A DNA stretch of 22,785 nt from Bacillota bacterium (GCA_023435025.1 JAEYSE010000034.1:1-22785); one strand, 5' to 3'. Shown: positions 1-6,635, counted from the first letter of the stretch. Notes: generated by a model from the sequence alone, not told the origin. A program made the numbers and translations.

Positions 1-1488
1 GTCTGCCCGAGAAAGTGCGAGTCCGCGTGTACGCGCGGCGACGTGGACGATCCTGTGGCCATTGACGAAATCAAAAAGTTTATTGCCGAGCAGGATTTGA
101 AAAAAGAAAGCCGCTATATCCCCGAAATCCGCCACCGTTACGGCAACAAGATCGCCGTGGTCGGCGCGGGCCCCGCGGGCCTTGCCTGCGCGTACTACCT
201 CGCAATCGACGGCTACAATGTGACGGTATTTGAAAAGCAACAAGCTCTCGGCGGCATGATGACGCTGGGCATCCCCTCCTTCCGGCTGGAAAAGGATGTG
301 GTCAACGCCGAGATCGACATTCTCAAAGAACTTGGCGTCACATTCAAAACCGGCGTGGAAGTTGGCCGCGACATCACCTTAAGCGACCTGCGCAGGGAAG
401 GATATGAGGCGTTCTATCTCGCCATCGGCGCGCAATCTGGCCGCATGCTCAACATTGAAGGAGAGGACGCGGAGGGCGTGATTGCCGGCGTGGACTTCCT
501 GCGCAATGTGAACCTTGGCGCGAACGTGCGGCTAAACGGCAACGTCATCGTCATAGGCGGCGGCAACGTGGCCATAGACGTGGCGCGCACCGCCGTCCGT
601 ACCGGCGCTGAAGATGTGGCGCTCTATTGCCTTGAGAGCCGCAAGGAGATGCCCGCACTGGATGAAGAAGTGGCGGAGGCCGTGGACGAGGGCATTTCCA
701 TCAACAACTCTTGGGGCCCCAAGCGTATTGTGGTTGAAAACGGGCGCGTCATGGGCGTGATATTCAAGCGCTGCGTACGCGTGTTCGATGAAAACGGCAG
801 GTTTAACCCGGCCTATGATGAAGACGATACAAAGCTTGTACCTGCCGACCATGTGCTTCTCTCCATCGGCCAGGGCATCGACTGGGGCAAGCTGCTCGAT
901 GGCACGAATATTGAGCTGAACCCCAACCGAACCATTAAAGCCGATCCGTTTACCTACCAGACCGCCGACCCGGACGTGTTCGCGGGTGGAGACGCTTTGA
1001 CCGGCCCACAGTTCGTGATCGACGCCATCGCCGCAGGCAAGCAGGCCGCAATCTCTATCCACCGAGCCGTGCACCCCGGCCAGAGCCTGTTGATTGGCCG
1101 CAGCAAGGGCGAATACCGGGCGCTGGATAAGGAGAATATTGAACTGCCCGGCTACGACCGCAGCCCCCGGCTCTCTACCGGGCATGTGGACGGCAGACAG
1201 TCACGGGAAACGTTCCGGGATTTACGGGGTACGTTTACCGAAGAGCAGGTCAAAAAGGAGACGGAGCGCTGCTTAAGCTGCGGGGCTACCGTGGTGGATG
1301 AATTCCTGTGCGTGGGCTGCGGCATGTGCACCACCAAGTGCAAGTTTGACGCCATTTCCCTTCTGCGGCAATACGATGGCGAAGGTGTTGATTTTAACGA
1401 GCTGAAGCCTCATATTGTAAAGCATATACTCAAGCGCAAGGGCAAGATCGCGCTTAAGAAGGTTGCGCGCGTGTTTGTGAAGGAGTAA
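1..1488 (+). CDS. FAD-dependent oxidoreductase, GltD-like, with C-terminal 4Fe-4S domain (5' truncated)
   Basis: The reading frame is open from base 1 and enters with Cys-rich residues (VCPRKCESAC), the N-terminal Fe-S segment typical of glutamate-synthase small-subunit-like proteins, so the true start lies outside the window; a GTG at 43 is internal. 495 residues are visible. A first Rossmann motif GAGPAG (visible residues 55-60) binds FAD, and a second GGGNVA (about 186-191) binds NAD(P)H. The C-terminal 70 residues hold CLSCG and CVGCGMCTTKC, a ferredoxin-like cluster site. Proteins of this family move electrons between NAD(P)H, FAD and Fe-S partners in the cytoplasm, often beside hydrogenase or formate dehydrogenase genes. 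The hypA gene downstream suggests a hydrogenase-related setting, but no hydrogenase subunit is visible. The physiological partner is unknown; a glutamate synthase small subunit is less likely because of the C-terminal ferredoxin domain. Confidence 0.85.
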   Translation, partial: VCPRKCESACTRGDVDDPVAIDEIKKFIAEQDLKKESRYIPEIRHRYGNKIAVVGAGPAGLACAYYLAIDGYNVTVFEKQQALGGMMTLGIPSFRLEKDVVNAEIDILKELGVTFKTGVEVGRDITLSDLRREGYEAFYLAIGAQSGRMLNIEGEDAEGVIAGVDFLRNVNLGANVRLNGNVIVIGGGNVAIDVARTAVRTGAEDVALYCLESRKEMPALDEEVAEAVDEGISINNSWGPKRIVVENGRVMGVIFKRCVRVFDENGRFNPAYDEDDTKLVPADHVLLSIGQGIDWGKLLDGTNIELNPNRTIKADPFTYQTADPDVFAGGDALTGPQFVIDAIAAGKQAAISIHRAVHPGQSLLIGRSKGEYRALDKENIELPGYDRSPRLSTGHVDGRQSRETFRDLRGTFTEEQVKKETERCLSCGATVVDEFLCVGCGMCTTKCKFDAISLLRQYDGEGVDFNELKPHIVKHILKRKGKIALKKVARVFVKE

Positions 1489-1778
1489 ACGTTTGGAGGC
1501 TCTGGCCCCACAGTTCGCAATGGTCATGCAGAATTCTTCTTCATTCCCTTGCTCACTGGGACTACACCTCGCTTCATCCGCCGCAGGCGGCGCTTGGTTC
1601 CGTCCCCCCAAACCTCCGTTTAGGGCCGTAACTGCCCTAAAAACCCATCTGTAAACGCCCTATTCCAGGTCGTTTTAGGAGGGGGCTGCCTAAGGGACGT
1701 GTCCCTTAGGTGGGGTTTCAGGGGCAAAGCCCCTGAAGAATATCAAAAGATCGTTGAAAAAGGTTTGGCTTAAGCAAC
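1489..1778. other. Non-coding hairpin-rich gap
   Basis: This 290-base gap carries no convincing gene. It contains a CCGCC/GGCGG hairpin at 1578-1590, a TTTAGGGC/GCCCTAAA hairpin at 1619-1641 and the two-hairpin repeat listed separately at 1689-1737. GGAGG near 1495 can pair with CCTCC near 1613-1617, closing a stretch of about 120 bases. Frames across it on the minus strand have no ribosome-binding site and low-complexity composition, so I treat them as chance. Confidence 0.5.
1689..1737 (+). repeat. Two-hairpin dispersed repeat, copy A
   Basis: Two perfect hairpins lie in a row. CCTAAGGGAC (1689-1698) pairs with GTCCCTTAGG (1701-1710). Then, after TGGGGT, TTCAGGGGC (1717-1725) pairs with GCCCCTGAA (1729-1737). 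The same architecture recurs at 3484-3530 (inverted, degenerate first hairpin) and 22475-22513. It lies between the oxidoreductase gene and hypA and could also attenuate transcription, though no T-run follows. Confidence 0.6.
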
Positions 1779-2120
1779 ATGCATGAACTGGGCGTTGTAA
1801 TGGAAGTGGTAAAGGCAGTGGAGAAGGTGGCGGCGGAGCAGCAACTGACAGAGATCGAAACTCTGGTGCTGCAGATCGGCGAGCTTTCCTCCATGATTCC
1901 TCGCTATGTAGAAGCATGCTTCCCCGTGGCGGTGGACGGCACCATACTGGAAGATACGAAACTGGAGATTGAAATCCTGCCCGGCAACGGCATGTGCAGA
2001 GATTGCAACAAGGTGTTTAACCTACTTGGCAGCAATTACCTTTGCCCGCACTGCGGCTCGCGCAGGTGGGAACTCTTAAGCGGGCGCGAATTTTACATCA
2101 AGGAAATCGTCGCGCGGTAG
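1779..2120 (+). CDS. hypA: HypA/HybF nickel metallochaperone
   Basis: The 113-residue product has the family's usual length. It starts with MHE, where His2 and the amino terminus form the nickel site in HypA. It carries the structural zinc motif C73-x2-C76 ... C89-x2-C92. HypA works with the GTPase HypB to insert nickel into [NiFe]-hydrogenase (or urease) in the cytoplasm. No hypB or other hyp gene is visible on either side; the preceding gene is an FAD/Fe-S oxidoreductase 290 bases upstream. The ribosome-binding site is weak (AAAGG about 17 bases before the ATG), but the MHE start is fixed by the family. A rho-independent terminator follows at 2143, so hypA ends its transcription unit. Confidence 0.93.
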   Translation: MHELGVVMEVVKAVEKVAAEQQLTEIETLVLQIGELSSMIPRYVEACFPVAVDGTILEDTKLEIEILPGNGMCRDCNKVFNLLGSNYLCPHCGSRRWELLSGREFYIKEIVAR

Positions 2121-2142
2121 CAATCCTGTAATTATTACCGTC

Positions 2143-2166
2143 CCGCCCGCAAAGGGCGGTTTTTTT
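2143..2166 (+). terminator. Rho-independent terminator of hypA
   Basis: CCGCCC (2143-2148) pairs with GGGCGG (2154-2159) around a five-base loop and is followed by seven T (2160-2166). It sits 22 bases after the hypA stop codon. Confidence 0.92.
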
Positions 2167-2241
2167 ATGCGCTTGCTCCGCATGAACAGGACAGCGTATT
2201 TCATATTAATTCTATATTACTACCGTTATTCTCAAAAAAGG

Positions 2242-2270
2242 TTGACGCTTTTTCTTGCGGCGGTTATGAT
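2242..2270 (+). promoter_or_regulatory. SigA-type promoter for the desulfidase gene
   Basis: TTGACG (2242-2247), a 17-base spacer and TATGAT (2265-2270) make a near-consensus vegetative promoter. Its position argues that the open frame reaching back to 2167 is not coding before ATG 2302. Confidence 0.8.
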
Positions 2271-2301
2271 AGATACACACATCAGCAAGGAATGGATCAA
2301 G

Positions 2302-2871
2302 ATGCAGGATATACAGTGTTTAAGCGGCTGCACGCCAAGTAGAATTATGACTGTTTGCCATTGCGTATTGAACCCCGCTTCCAAAGTCGTTTCCTTCAAT
2401 ATTGAGGAATACGAGGCGGAGCGCGTTTTGCGCGAGCGGGCGGTAAGTGCCCTGCTCCAGAACGGCGTAGGGCTCATTCAAATGCCCTGCCCAGAGTTTA
2501 CGCTGTATGGCGCACGCAGGTGGGGGCATGTCAAAGAACAGTTTGATAACCCGTTTTTCCGCGCGCATTGTAAGACGCTCCTTGCACCCGTTGTGGATCA
2601 GCTGGCAGAATATGCGGCGCATCCGGAGCGGTTCCGTCTGCTTGGCATAATGGGAATAGACGGCAGCCCCTGCTGCGGGGTTAATAAAACTTGCATGGGC
2701 GATTGGGGCGGTGAACTCTACTGCTTCGATAAAACGCAAAGACCCCTGAACCCCGCACGGGAAGCGGAAGGCTTGGGTGTGTTCATGGAAGAGTTTACCC
2801 TGCTGTTAAAAGAACGCAACCTCGCGCTGCCCATATTCTCCTTACATACCTTTTCGCCAGATTTACTGTAA
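2302..2871 (+). CDS. TudS-related putative desulfidase (CD3072-like family)
   Basis: The product has 189 residues from ATG 2302, chosen because a good promoter (2242-2270) lies inside the upstream part of the frame and AAGGA sits about 10 bases before this ATG. Conserved cysteines occur as CHC (C19, C21) in CHCVLNPASKV, C63 in MPCPEF, and C124-C125 in GSPCCGV, plus C131. In TudS-type desulfidases three cysteines hold a [4Fe-4S] cluster that removes sulfur from thiolated substrates such as 2-thiouracil; the pattern here fits such a cluster, but the substrate is unknown. The gene is followed 32 bases later by an ECF-transporter S component, an arrangement I recall from Clostridioides difficile (CD3072-CD3073). 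I infer that the transporter supplies the substrate. No signal peptide is seen, so it acts in the cytoplasm. Confidence 0.78.
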   Translation: MQDIQCLSGCTPSRIMTVCHCVLNPASKVVSFNIEEYEAERVLRERAVSALLQNGVGLIQMPCPEFTLYGARRWGHVKEQFDNPFFRAHCKTLLAPVVDQLAEYAAHPERFRLLGIMGIDGSPCCGVNKTCMGDWGGELYCFDKTQRPLNPAREAEGLGVFMEEFTLLLKERNLALPIFSLHTFSPDLL

Positions 2872-2903
2872 CGGTTCAAAATAGAATAATAAAGGAGCAC
2901 GCC

Positions 2904-3479
2904 ATGCGAAACGAAAAGACAAGGACTCTGGTATTCTGCGCCCTCGCCATCGCCGCTAATATCGTGCTGGGAATTCTTACGAGTTCCGTAAAACTTCCGC
3001 TGTATCTTGATACCATAGGTACCGTGTTCGTTGCGGTCCTTGCCGGGCCGTGGTACGGAGCGGCCGTGGGCGGGCTGACGAATCTCTTGACCGGCATCCT
3101 GTTCAACGTCAAGGACATCCCGTTCCTGCTGGTCAACGTGGCCATCGGCATCATCGTTGGTTTTATTGCTAAGAAGCACTCGTTCAACTTCATCGTCGCG
3201 CTCATTACCGGCCTGATTTTGAGCATTGTAGCCCCGCTCATCGGCACGCCCATCGGCGTTTGGGTATACGGAGGGCTAACCGGCACGGGCATGGATTTCC
3301 TGTTCTTGTGGCTCAGGGAAAGCGGCACCAATATATTCGCCGCCTCCTTTGTTACCAAGGTGATCAACAATTTAATGGATAAGGTCGGCACCTGTTTGCT
3401 TGTGTTCCTGCTGTGGAAGAACTTCCCCAAGCAGTACAAGCCACAGGCGGGGGAGTCTGCACCCAAGGCGGAGGCGTAA
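2904..3479 (+). CDS. ECF transporter S component (CD3073-like)
   Basis: The 191-residue integral membrane protein has about six hydrophobic segments and the S-component look: a short N-terminus, then a helix with small residues (ALAIAANIVLG) and conserved aromatic and glycine positions (GPWYGAAVGG). S components bind a small substrate, usually a vitamin or related compound, and dock to the shared EcfA/A'/T energising module, which is not encoded here. The start ATG has AAAGGAG 8 bases upstream. It is almost certainly co-transcribed with the putative desulfidase before it. The hydrophilic tail (about 170-191) is short and charged. The substrate cannot be read from the sequence; a thiolated nucleobase or vitamin-like molecule is an inference from the neighbour. 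Confidence 0.85.
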   Translation: MRNEKTRTLVFCALAIAANIVLGILTSSVKLPLYLDTIGTVFVAVLAGPWYGAAVGGLTNLLTGILFNVKDIPFLLVNVAIGIIVGFIAKKHSFNFIVALITGLILSIVAPLIGTPIGVWVYGGLTGTGMDFLFLWLRESGTNIFAASFVTKVINNLMDKVGTCLLVFLLWKNFPKQYKPQAGESAPKAEA

Positions 3480-3483
3480 GACG

Positions 3484-3530
3484 ACTCCGGGGCTCTGCCC
3501 CAGACCCCACCTAGGTCGTTAACCTTAAGA
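3484..3530 (-). repeat. Two-hairpin dispersed repeat, copy B (inverted)
   Basis: Read on the minus strand, CCTAGGTGGGGT followed by a GGGGC-AGA-GCCCC hairpin (3489-3501) matches copy A (CTTAGGTGGGGT, then GGGGC-AAA-GCCCC). The first hairpin is degenerate. On the plus strand it lies 4 bases after the S-component stop codon. A short shared stretch (AGGTCGTT, and AGAACCCAT against AAAACCCAT) extends the similarity to copy A's surroundings. Confidence 0.5.
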
Positions 3531-3556
3531 ACCCATACTTATCTGCAGCAACTGAA

Positions 3557-3586
3557 AAGCCCTCCGACGAAAACGCCGGAGGGCTT
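3557..3586. terminator. Bidirectional terminator between convergent genes
   Basis: AAGCCCTCCG (3557-3566) pairs with CGGAGGGCTT (3577-3586). It lies between the S-component gene (plus) and the TetR gene (minus), which converge, and is flanked by A on the left and T on the right, so it can stop transcription both ways. Confidence 0.75.
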
Positions 3587-3604
3587 CTTAATCAAACATC
3601 ATTC

Positions 3605-4243
3605 CTATAATAGCTTCCCCACCATACTGCACAGCCCTTCGATCAGCCTATCTCCATCATGGTGCGGGTCGATGCCCGTATAGGCAATGAGCCGTTCATG
3701 GTAGTATTCCGAGGCGAAGGAGAACTGGAAGGACAGCACTAAGTTGTCCATCAAAAACGCGAGGCAGCCTTCCTGAACGCCGGTCTCCTCCGCACCCCTG
3801 CGGATGGCGCGGCGATAGGAGGCAATGGTACGCTCCTCAATCCTCCGGGCAAGCTGCGTCGCCATGGGGGAGGGGAGGGCGGCTGTTACGCCAAGGTAGA
3901 CGCGGTTGTAATCGGGGTTATTCTGCGCAAATTCCCGCGCACACAGCAGCATGTGACGAAAGAGCGCCACCGCGTCCCGCGGCTCGCGCATGGTTTCAAT
4001 TACCGGCGCAAGCAGCGTCTGTGTGCCGTAATCCACCAGCGCCAGAAGCAACTCCTGCTTGGTTACAAAATACTGGAACAGGGAGCCTACGCTCACCCCG
4101 GCGCGCCGGGCAATGACGTTTGTGTTCGCGCTGTCAAAGCCATGCTTCGCAAACTCCGCCGCAGCGGCATCGAATATTTTTTTCTGCTTTTCGGGCGCAA
4201 GCCGCAGGAACACTTTTGTTGCGTGCGGTGAAGAAAACTCCAT
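3605..4243 (-). CDS. TetR/AcrR-family transcriptional regulator
   Basis: The 212-residue product has an N-terminal TetR DNA-binding domain: a helix (KKIFDAAAAEFAKHGF), the turn and recognition helix (NVIARRAGVSVGSLFQYF, about residues 43-60) and the start of helix 4 (KQELLLALV). The C-terminal part is a helical ligand/dimer domain without a recognisable pocket. An AGGAGG site lies upstream of the ATG. It follows the sigma-like membrane-protein gene by 20 bases on the same strand, so the two are probably one operon. The target is unknown; candidates are its own operon or the adjacent transporter pair. TetR proteins usually repress and are released by a small ligand. Confidence 0.9.
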   Translation of the reverse strand: MEFSSPHATKVFLRLAPEKQKKIFDAAAAEFAKHGFDSANTNVIARRAGVSVGSLFQYFVTKQELLLALVDYGTQTLLAPVIETMREPRDAVALFRHMLLCAREFAQNNPDYNRVYLGVTAALPSPMATQLARRIEERTIASYRRAIRRGAEETGVQEGCLAFLMDNLVLSFQFSFASEYYHERLIAYTGIDPHHDGDRLIEGLCSMVGKLL

Positions 4244-4263
4244 GCCTGCCTCCTGCCTGTAAT

Positions 4264-4815
4264 TTAGAACAGCGTAAACAGCGTCTCGTTAAACCACGCA
4301 TAGCCAAGATCCCAGCGGGGGAGTATGGAAAACGTACCCAACAGCCCTACGAGCACCCACAAAAGCAGCAGCGCGGTAACGCTCAACGCCGCTATGGAAG
4401 GCCACGCACTGCGCTGGTTTTCTTCCGCTTTTCCCGGGATACCCTGCAGACGCCTTTGCGCCCGTTCCTCTAGAGCCGCAGCCTCTTCCTCCGTATACCG
4501 GCGGGGCTTGTCCGAAGAAACAGGCTGGGTCTTTATTTCGTTTCCGACGCCCACCCGCATCATGCGGCGCAAGCGCACCTGCTTTGCGGTTAACGCGTCC
4601 AACCAGCCGTACAGATCGCCCAGGTAAGGGCCTTTCGTGCGTATGGTCTGGTACATTTCCCGAAACACGGCCACAACCACCTGCTTGGCTTCCTCGTTGT
4701 TGTGGGTGGAATCGAGCGCAATCCGGAATACCGTCTTGTTGTAGCGCGCATACAGCGTTGCAAAAGCCTCGCGGTCGCCCTGCTGGATACGCCGCATCAG
4801 TGCGTTGAGATCCAT
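4264..4815 (-). CDS. Sigma-70 region-2-like protein with C-terminal membrane helix, no region 4
   Basis: The 183-residue product begins like an extracytoplasmic-function sigma factor: DREAFATLYARYNKTVFRIAL (about 14-34), then a helix with EEAKQVVVAVFREMYQ (41-56) corresponding to region 2.2-2.3, and a basic stretch (RLRRMMR, 81-87). Where region 4 (promoter -35 recognition) should follow, there is instead a charged linker (100-135) and one hydrophobic helix (about 140-164) with a short tail. An ECF sigma normally needs both regions, so this protein may not direct transcription itself; it may bind core polymerase or act as a membrane-tethered decoy. The start ATG has GGGGGAGG upstream. It precedes the TetR gene by 20 bases. 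The call for region 2 rests on motif reading; confirmation needs a profile search. Confidence 0.6.
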   Translation of the reverse strand: MDLNALMRRIQQGDREAFATLYARYNKTVFRIALDSTHNNEEAKQVVVAVFREMYQTIRTKGPYLGDLYGWLDALTAKQVRLRRMMRVGVGNEIKTQPVSSDKPRRYTEEEAAALEERAQRRLQGIPGKAEENQRSAWPSIAALSVTALLLLWVLVGLLGTFSILPRWDLGYAWFNETLFTLF

Positions 4816-5043
4816 ACGATGCCTCCCCCTGTTTTATTACCCCTTCAACATTACGAATTCTTGTATTGCTCTTTTGCTGCCACTCTGCGTTTTTTATCTT
4901 GATTGGCGGCAAAAGTTCGGCGGCAAGTTATCCCCACTGTTAAGTGCAGGGGGTAATCCCATATCATTCTATCATGCAATGTTCGACACGCAAAGCGGTA
5001 TTGCGCGCAATTCATGCGAAATCCCCGCCATCAATTGACCGGA

Positions 5044-5072
5044 GCATAATTCTGCCGTCTGTACAATACGCT
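5044..5072 (+). promoter_or_regulatory. Possible SigE-like promoter of spoIID
   Basis: GCATAAT (5044-5050), a 14-base gap and AATACGCT (5065-5072) resemble the mother-cell SigE elements (about GMATATT and CATACAMT), which control spoIID in Bacillus. A start a few bases later would precede GTG 5093 and exclude ATG 5075. The match is imperfect. Confidence 0.35.
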
Positions 5073-5092
5073 GTATGACGGGGGTGTTGCCT

Positions 5093-6091
5093 GTGAAGCA
5101 TATTGTCTGGAAACGGGTATTTCTGATAGCTGGGCTTGTAGCACTGCTGATCCTGCTGCTGCGCGGCTGCGTGTTTGCCTGCACGCCGCAGGAAGAGAGG
5201 GTGCGCGACAGACCTGGGGAGCAGGAATACGTCCAGGTTTATATCAAAGAAACAGGCAAAACCGTTTCCATGCCGGTGGAGACCTATCTAGAGCGGGTAG
5301 TGGCGGCGGAAATGCCTGCCTCTTTTCATGTGGAGGCACTAAAAGCGCAGGCCGTCGCCGCGCGCACCTATACCTTAAAACGCATCAAGGACGGCGGCTG
5401 CTCCAAAGGCGCGCAGATTTGTACCGACAGCACCTGCTGCCAGGCATATGACAGCGACGAGGACTGCCATGAAAAGTGGGGCTCCGCTTATGCGGACAAC
5501 ATGAAAAAAATCCGTACCGCCGTAGAAGAAACATCCGGCGAAGTGCTCGAATATGATGGCGCTCTTATTGAGGCGCTTTACCACGCCGCATCTGGCGGGC
5601 AGACGGAGGATAGTGAGAACGTGTTCGCCTCCGCGCGCCCGTATTTGCGGGGCGTGGAAAGCGAAAACGAGGTGGGTTCCAGCCACCTGCGGGACGAGGA
5701 ACGCATGACACGCAAGGAGTTTGTTTCCGCTGTCAACAAGCGGTGGCCCAAGGCGGGCTTGAAAGCTTCCTCTTTGGAAGAGCAGGTGGAAATTGAAGGC
5801 CGGTTTAAAAGCGGACGCGTGGAGAGCGTTCGCCTGGGAAAAGTAGAGGTAACGGGCCGGGAACTGCGCGGCGCTTTGGAGTTAAGAAGCGCGTGGTTTT
5901 CCATAGCGTTTACCGACGGGGACGTGATTATTAACACACGGGGCTACGGGCATGGCGTGGGCATGAGCCAATCGGGCGCGAACGGCATGGCGCAGGAAGG
6001 GAAGAACTATCGCGAGATTCTGAAGCATTACTACACCGATATTGAGATCGTGAACATGCTGTTTACTGAGGCGCTGCCCAAAAAGGTGTAA
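5093..6091 (+). CDS. spoIID: Stage II sporulation protein D (SpoIID/LytB lytic transglycosylase)
   Basis: The 332-residue product has a single N-terminal membrane anchor (about 10-23) and an outside SpoIID/LytB domain. Key motifs are VAAEMPASFHVEALKAQAVA (from residue 70, the Glu in EMP being the likely catalytic acid), SGGQTE and GYGHGVGMSQSG (from about 284). SpoIID cuts glycan strands denuded by SpoIIP during engulfment of the forespore, so the gene points to an endospore-forming lineage; a LytB-like wall enzyme is the alternative. I chose GTG 5093 over ATG 5075 because GGGGG sits 8 bases before the GTG and nothing useful precedes the ATG. Cys residues in a CSKGAQICTDSTCC stretch are typical of clostridial SpoIID. 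The gene stands alone, with the sigma-like gene divergent upstream and tRNA-Leu downstream. Confidence 0.9.
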   Translation: MKHIVWKRVFLIAGLVALLILLLRGCVFACTPQEERVRDRPGEQEYVQVYIKETGKTVSMPVETYLERVVAAEMPASFHVEALKAQAVAARTYTLKRIKDGGCSKGAQICTDSTCCQAYDSDEDCHEKWGSAYADNMKKIRTAVEETSGEVLEYDGALIEALYHAASGGQTEDSENVFASARPYLRGVESENEVGSSHLRDEERMTRKEFVSAVNKRWPKAGLKASSLEEQVEIEGRFKSGRVESVRLGKVEVTGRELRGALELRSAWFSIAFTDGDVIINTRGYGHGVGMSQSGANGMAQEGKNYREILKHYYTDIEIVNMLFTEALPKKV

Positions 6092-6131
6092 GTGCCGCCA
6101 AAATGGCCTGCGGGTATCGCAAGTTACGGAA

Positions 6132-6159
6132 TTGACAAAACGCATCCGCATGGTACAAT
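6132..6159 (+). promoter_or_regulatory. Promoter of tRNA-Leu
   Basis: TTGACA (6132-6137), a 16-base spacer and TACAAT (6154-6159) preceded by TGG (extended -10) make a strong vegetative promoter about 52 bases before the tRNA. Confidence 0.8.
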
Positions 6160-6211
6160 AATTTTACGCGCATTGGTGGAAGCGGGGAAAGCTGAACCAT
6201 TGCGCCGTTAT

Positions 6212-6294
6212 GCGGATGTGGCGGAACGGCATACGCAACGGACTTAAAATCCGTCGGGGAAACCTTAGGGGTTCAAATCCCCTCATCCGCACCA
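6212..6294 (+). tRNA. tRNA-Leu (anticodon UAA), CCA encoded
   Basis: Acceptor stem GCGGATG (6212-6218) pairs with CATCCGC (6284-6290). The anticodon stem ACGGA/TCCGT (6238-6242, 6250-6254) encloses a seven-base loop with TAA at 6245-6247. A long variable arm follows, typical of class II tRNA-Leu, then the T arm AGGGG-TTCAAAT-CCCCT (6267-6283). The discriminator is A6291 and CCA is encoded at 6292-6294. The length of 83 bases fits tRNA-Leu. Confidence 0.96.
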
Positions 6295-6334
6295 ACAAGA
6301 AAAGCCACCCATTCGGGTGGCTTTTCTTGTTGGT
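6291..6334 (+). terminator. Long terminator hairpin overlapping the tRNA 3' end
   Basis: The arm 6291-6310 pairs perfectly over 20 bases with 6315-6334 around the loop ATTC. The arm starts with the ACCA end of the tRNA, so terminator and mature 3' end share bases. The right arm has a CTTTTCTTGTT tract, which gives the U-rich end. Confidence 0.85.
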
Positions 6335-6344
6335 AGGCAAATTC

Positions 6345-6485
6345 GAGGGGATTTGAAGCCGCGGGTCGCAAAGCGGCAAAATCGCTCCAGTGGAGCGATT
6401 TTAGCGGCCGGCTTTCGGGCGGCAAGCGGCGCAGCGTGGAACGCAAGCAAGCGAAGCTAAGCCCGAAAGAAATCCCCTCATCCGC
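6345..6485 (+). repeat. Structured unit 1 ending in a tRNA-Leu 3'-end copy
   Basis: AAATCCCCTCATCCGC (6470-6485) repeats tRNA bases 6275-6290 exactly. At the unit's start, 6345-6357 is a 13-base inverted copy of the same T-arm region and can pair with the direct copy (GAGGGGATTT with AAATCCCCTC). Inside are GCCGC/GCGGC (6358-6377), an 11-base perfect hairpin AAAATCGCTCC/GGAGCGATTTT (6378-6402), CTTTCGGGC (6412-6420) pairing with GCCCGAAAG (6461-6469), and GCGT/ACGC (6434-6444). No gene fits. It could be a structured RNA, a mobile-element scar or a dispersed repeat. Confidence 0.7.
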
Positions 6486-6508
6486 AAAAGTTAAAGAAAA
6501 TTCGAAGT

Positions 6509-6635
6509 GCGGATCAGCAAACGCGCCAGTGACGCGTTTGCCCGCCCCGGGTTTTCGTTCCCAGGTTTGACGAGCACCGCACAGCGTGCAAGCTCGGCCT
6601 CCCGATGGCCGAAATCAAATCCCCTCATCCGCGCC
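6509..6635 (+). repeat. Structured unit 2: tRNA-like acceptor ends with GCCA
   Basis: GCGGAT (6509-6514) matches the 5' acceptor bases of the tRNA, and TCAAATCCCCTCATCCGC (6615-6632) repeats tRNA bases 6273-6290 exactly, followed by GCCA. The two ends pair like an acceptor stem. Inside are a 9-base hairpin GCAAACGCG/CGCGTTTGC (6517-6541) with loop CCAGTGA, GCAC/GTGC within GAGC/GCTC (6572-6595) and CGGCC/GGCCG (6595-6611). The inner sequence is not a canonical tRNA (no D arm or anticodon arm that I can draw), so I do not call it a tRNA gene. Confidence 0.7.

Noticed and set aside
2167..2301. N-terminal extension of the desulfidase
   Set aside because: It is hydrophobic and unlike the family, and the promoter TTGACG-17-TATGAT lies inside it.
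4289..4912. Open minus-strand frame of about 200 codons overlapping the sigma-like gene
   Set aside because: Gly/Arg/Ala-rich shadow in another frame; the sigma-like frame has the ribosome-binding site and the recognisable motifs.
4928..4936. TTATCCCCA, one base off the DnaA box
   Set aside because: Single occurrence far from dnaA and within a different intergenic gap; it also forms half of an unrelated inverted repeat (TTATCCCC with GGGGGTAA).
6509..6635. Unit 2 as a second, intact tRNA gene
   Set aside because: Only the acceptor ends and T-arm half match; no D arm or anticodon arm can be drawn and the length is about 127 bases.
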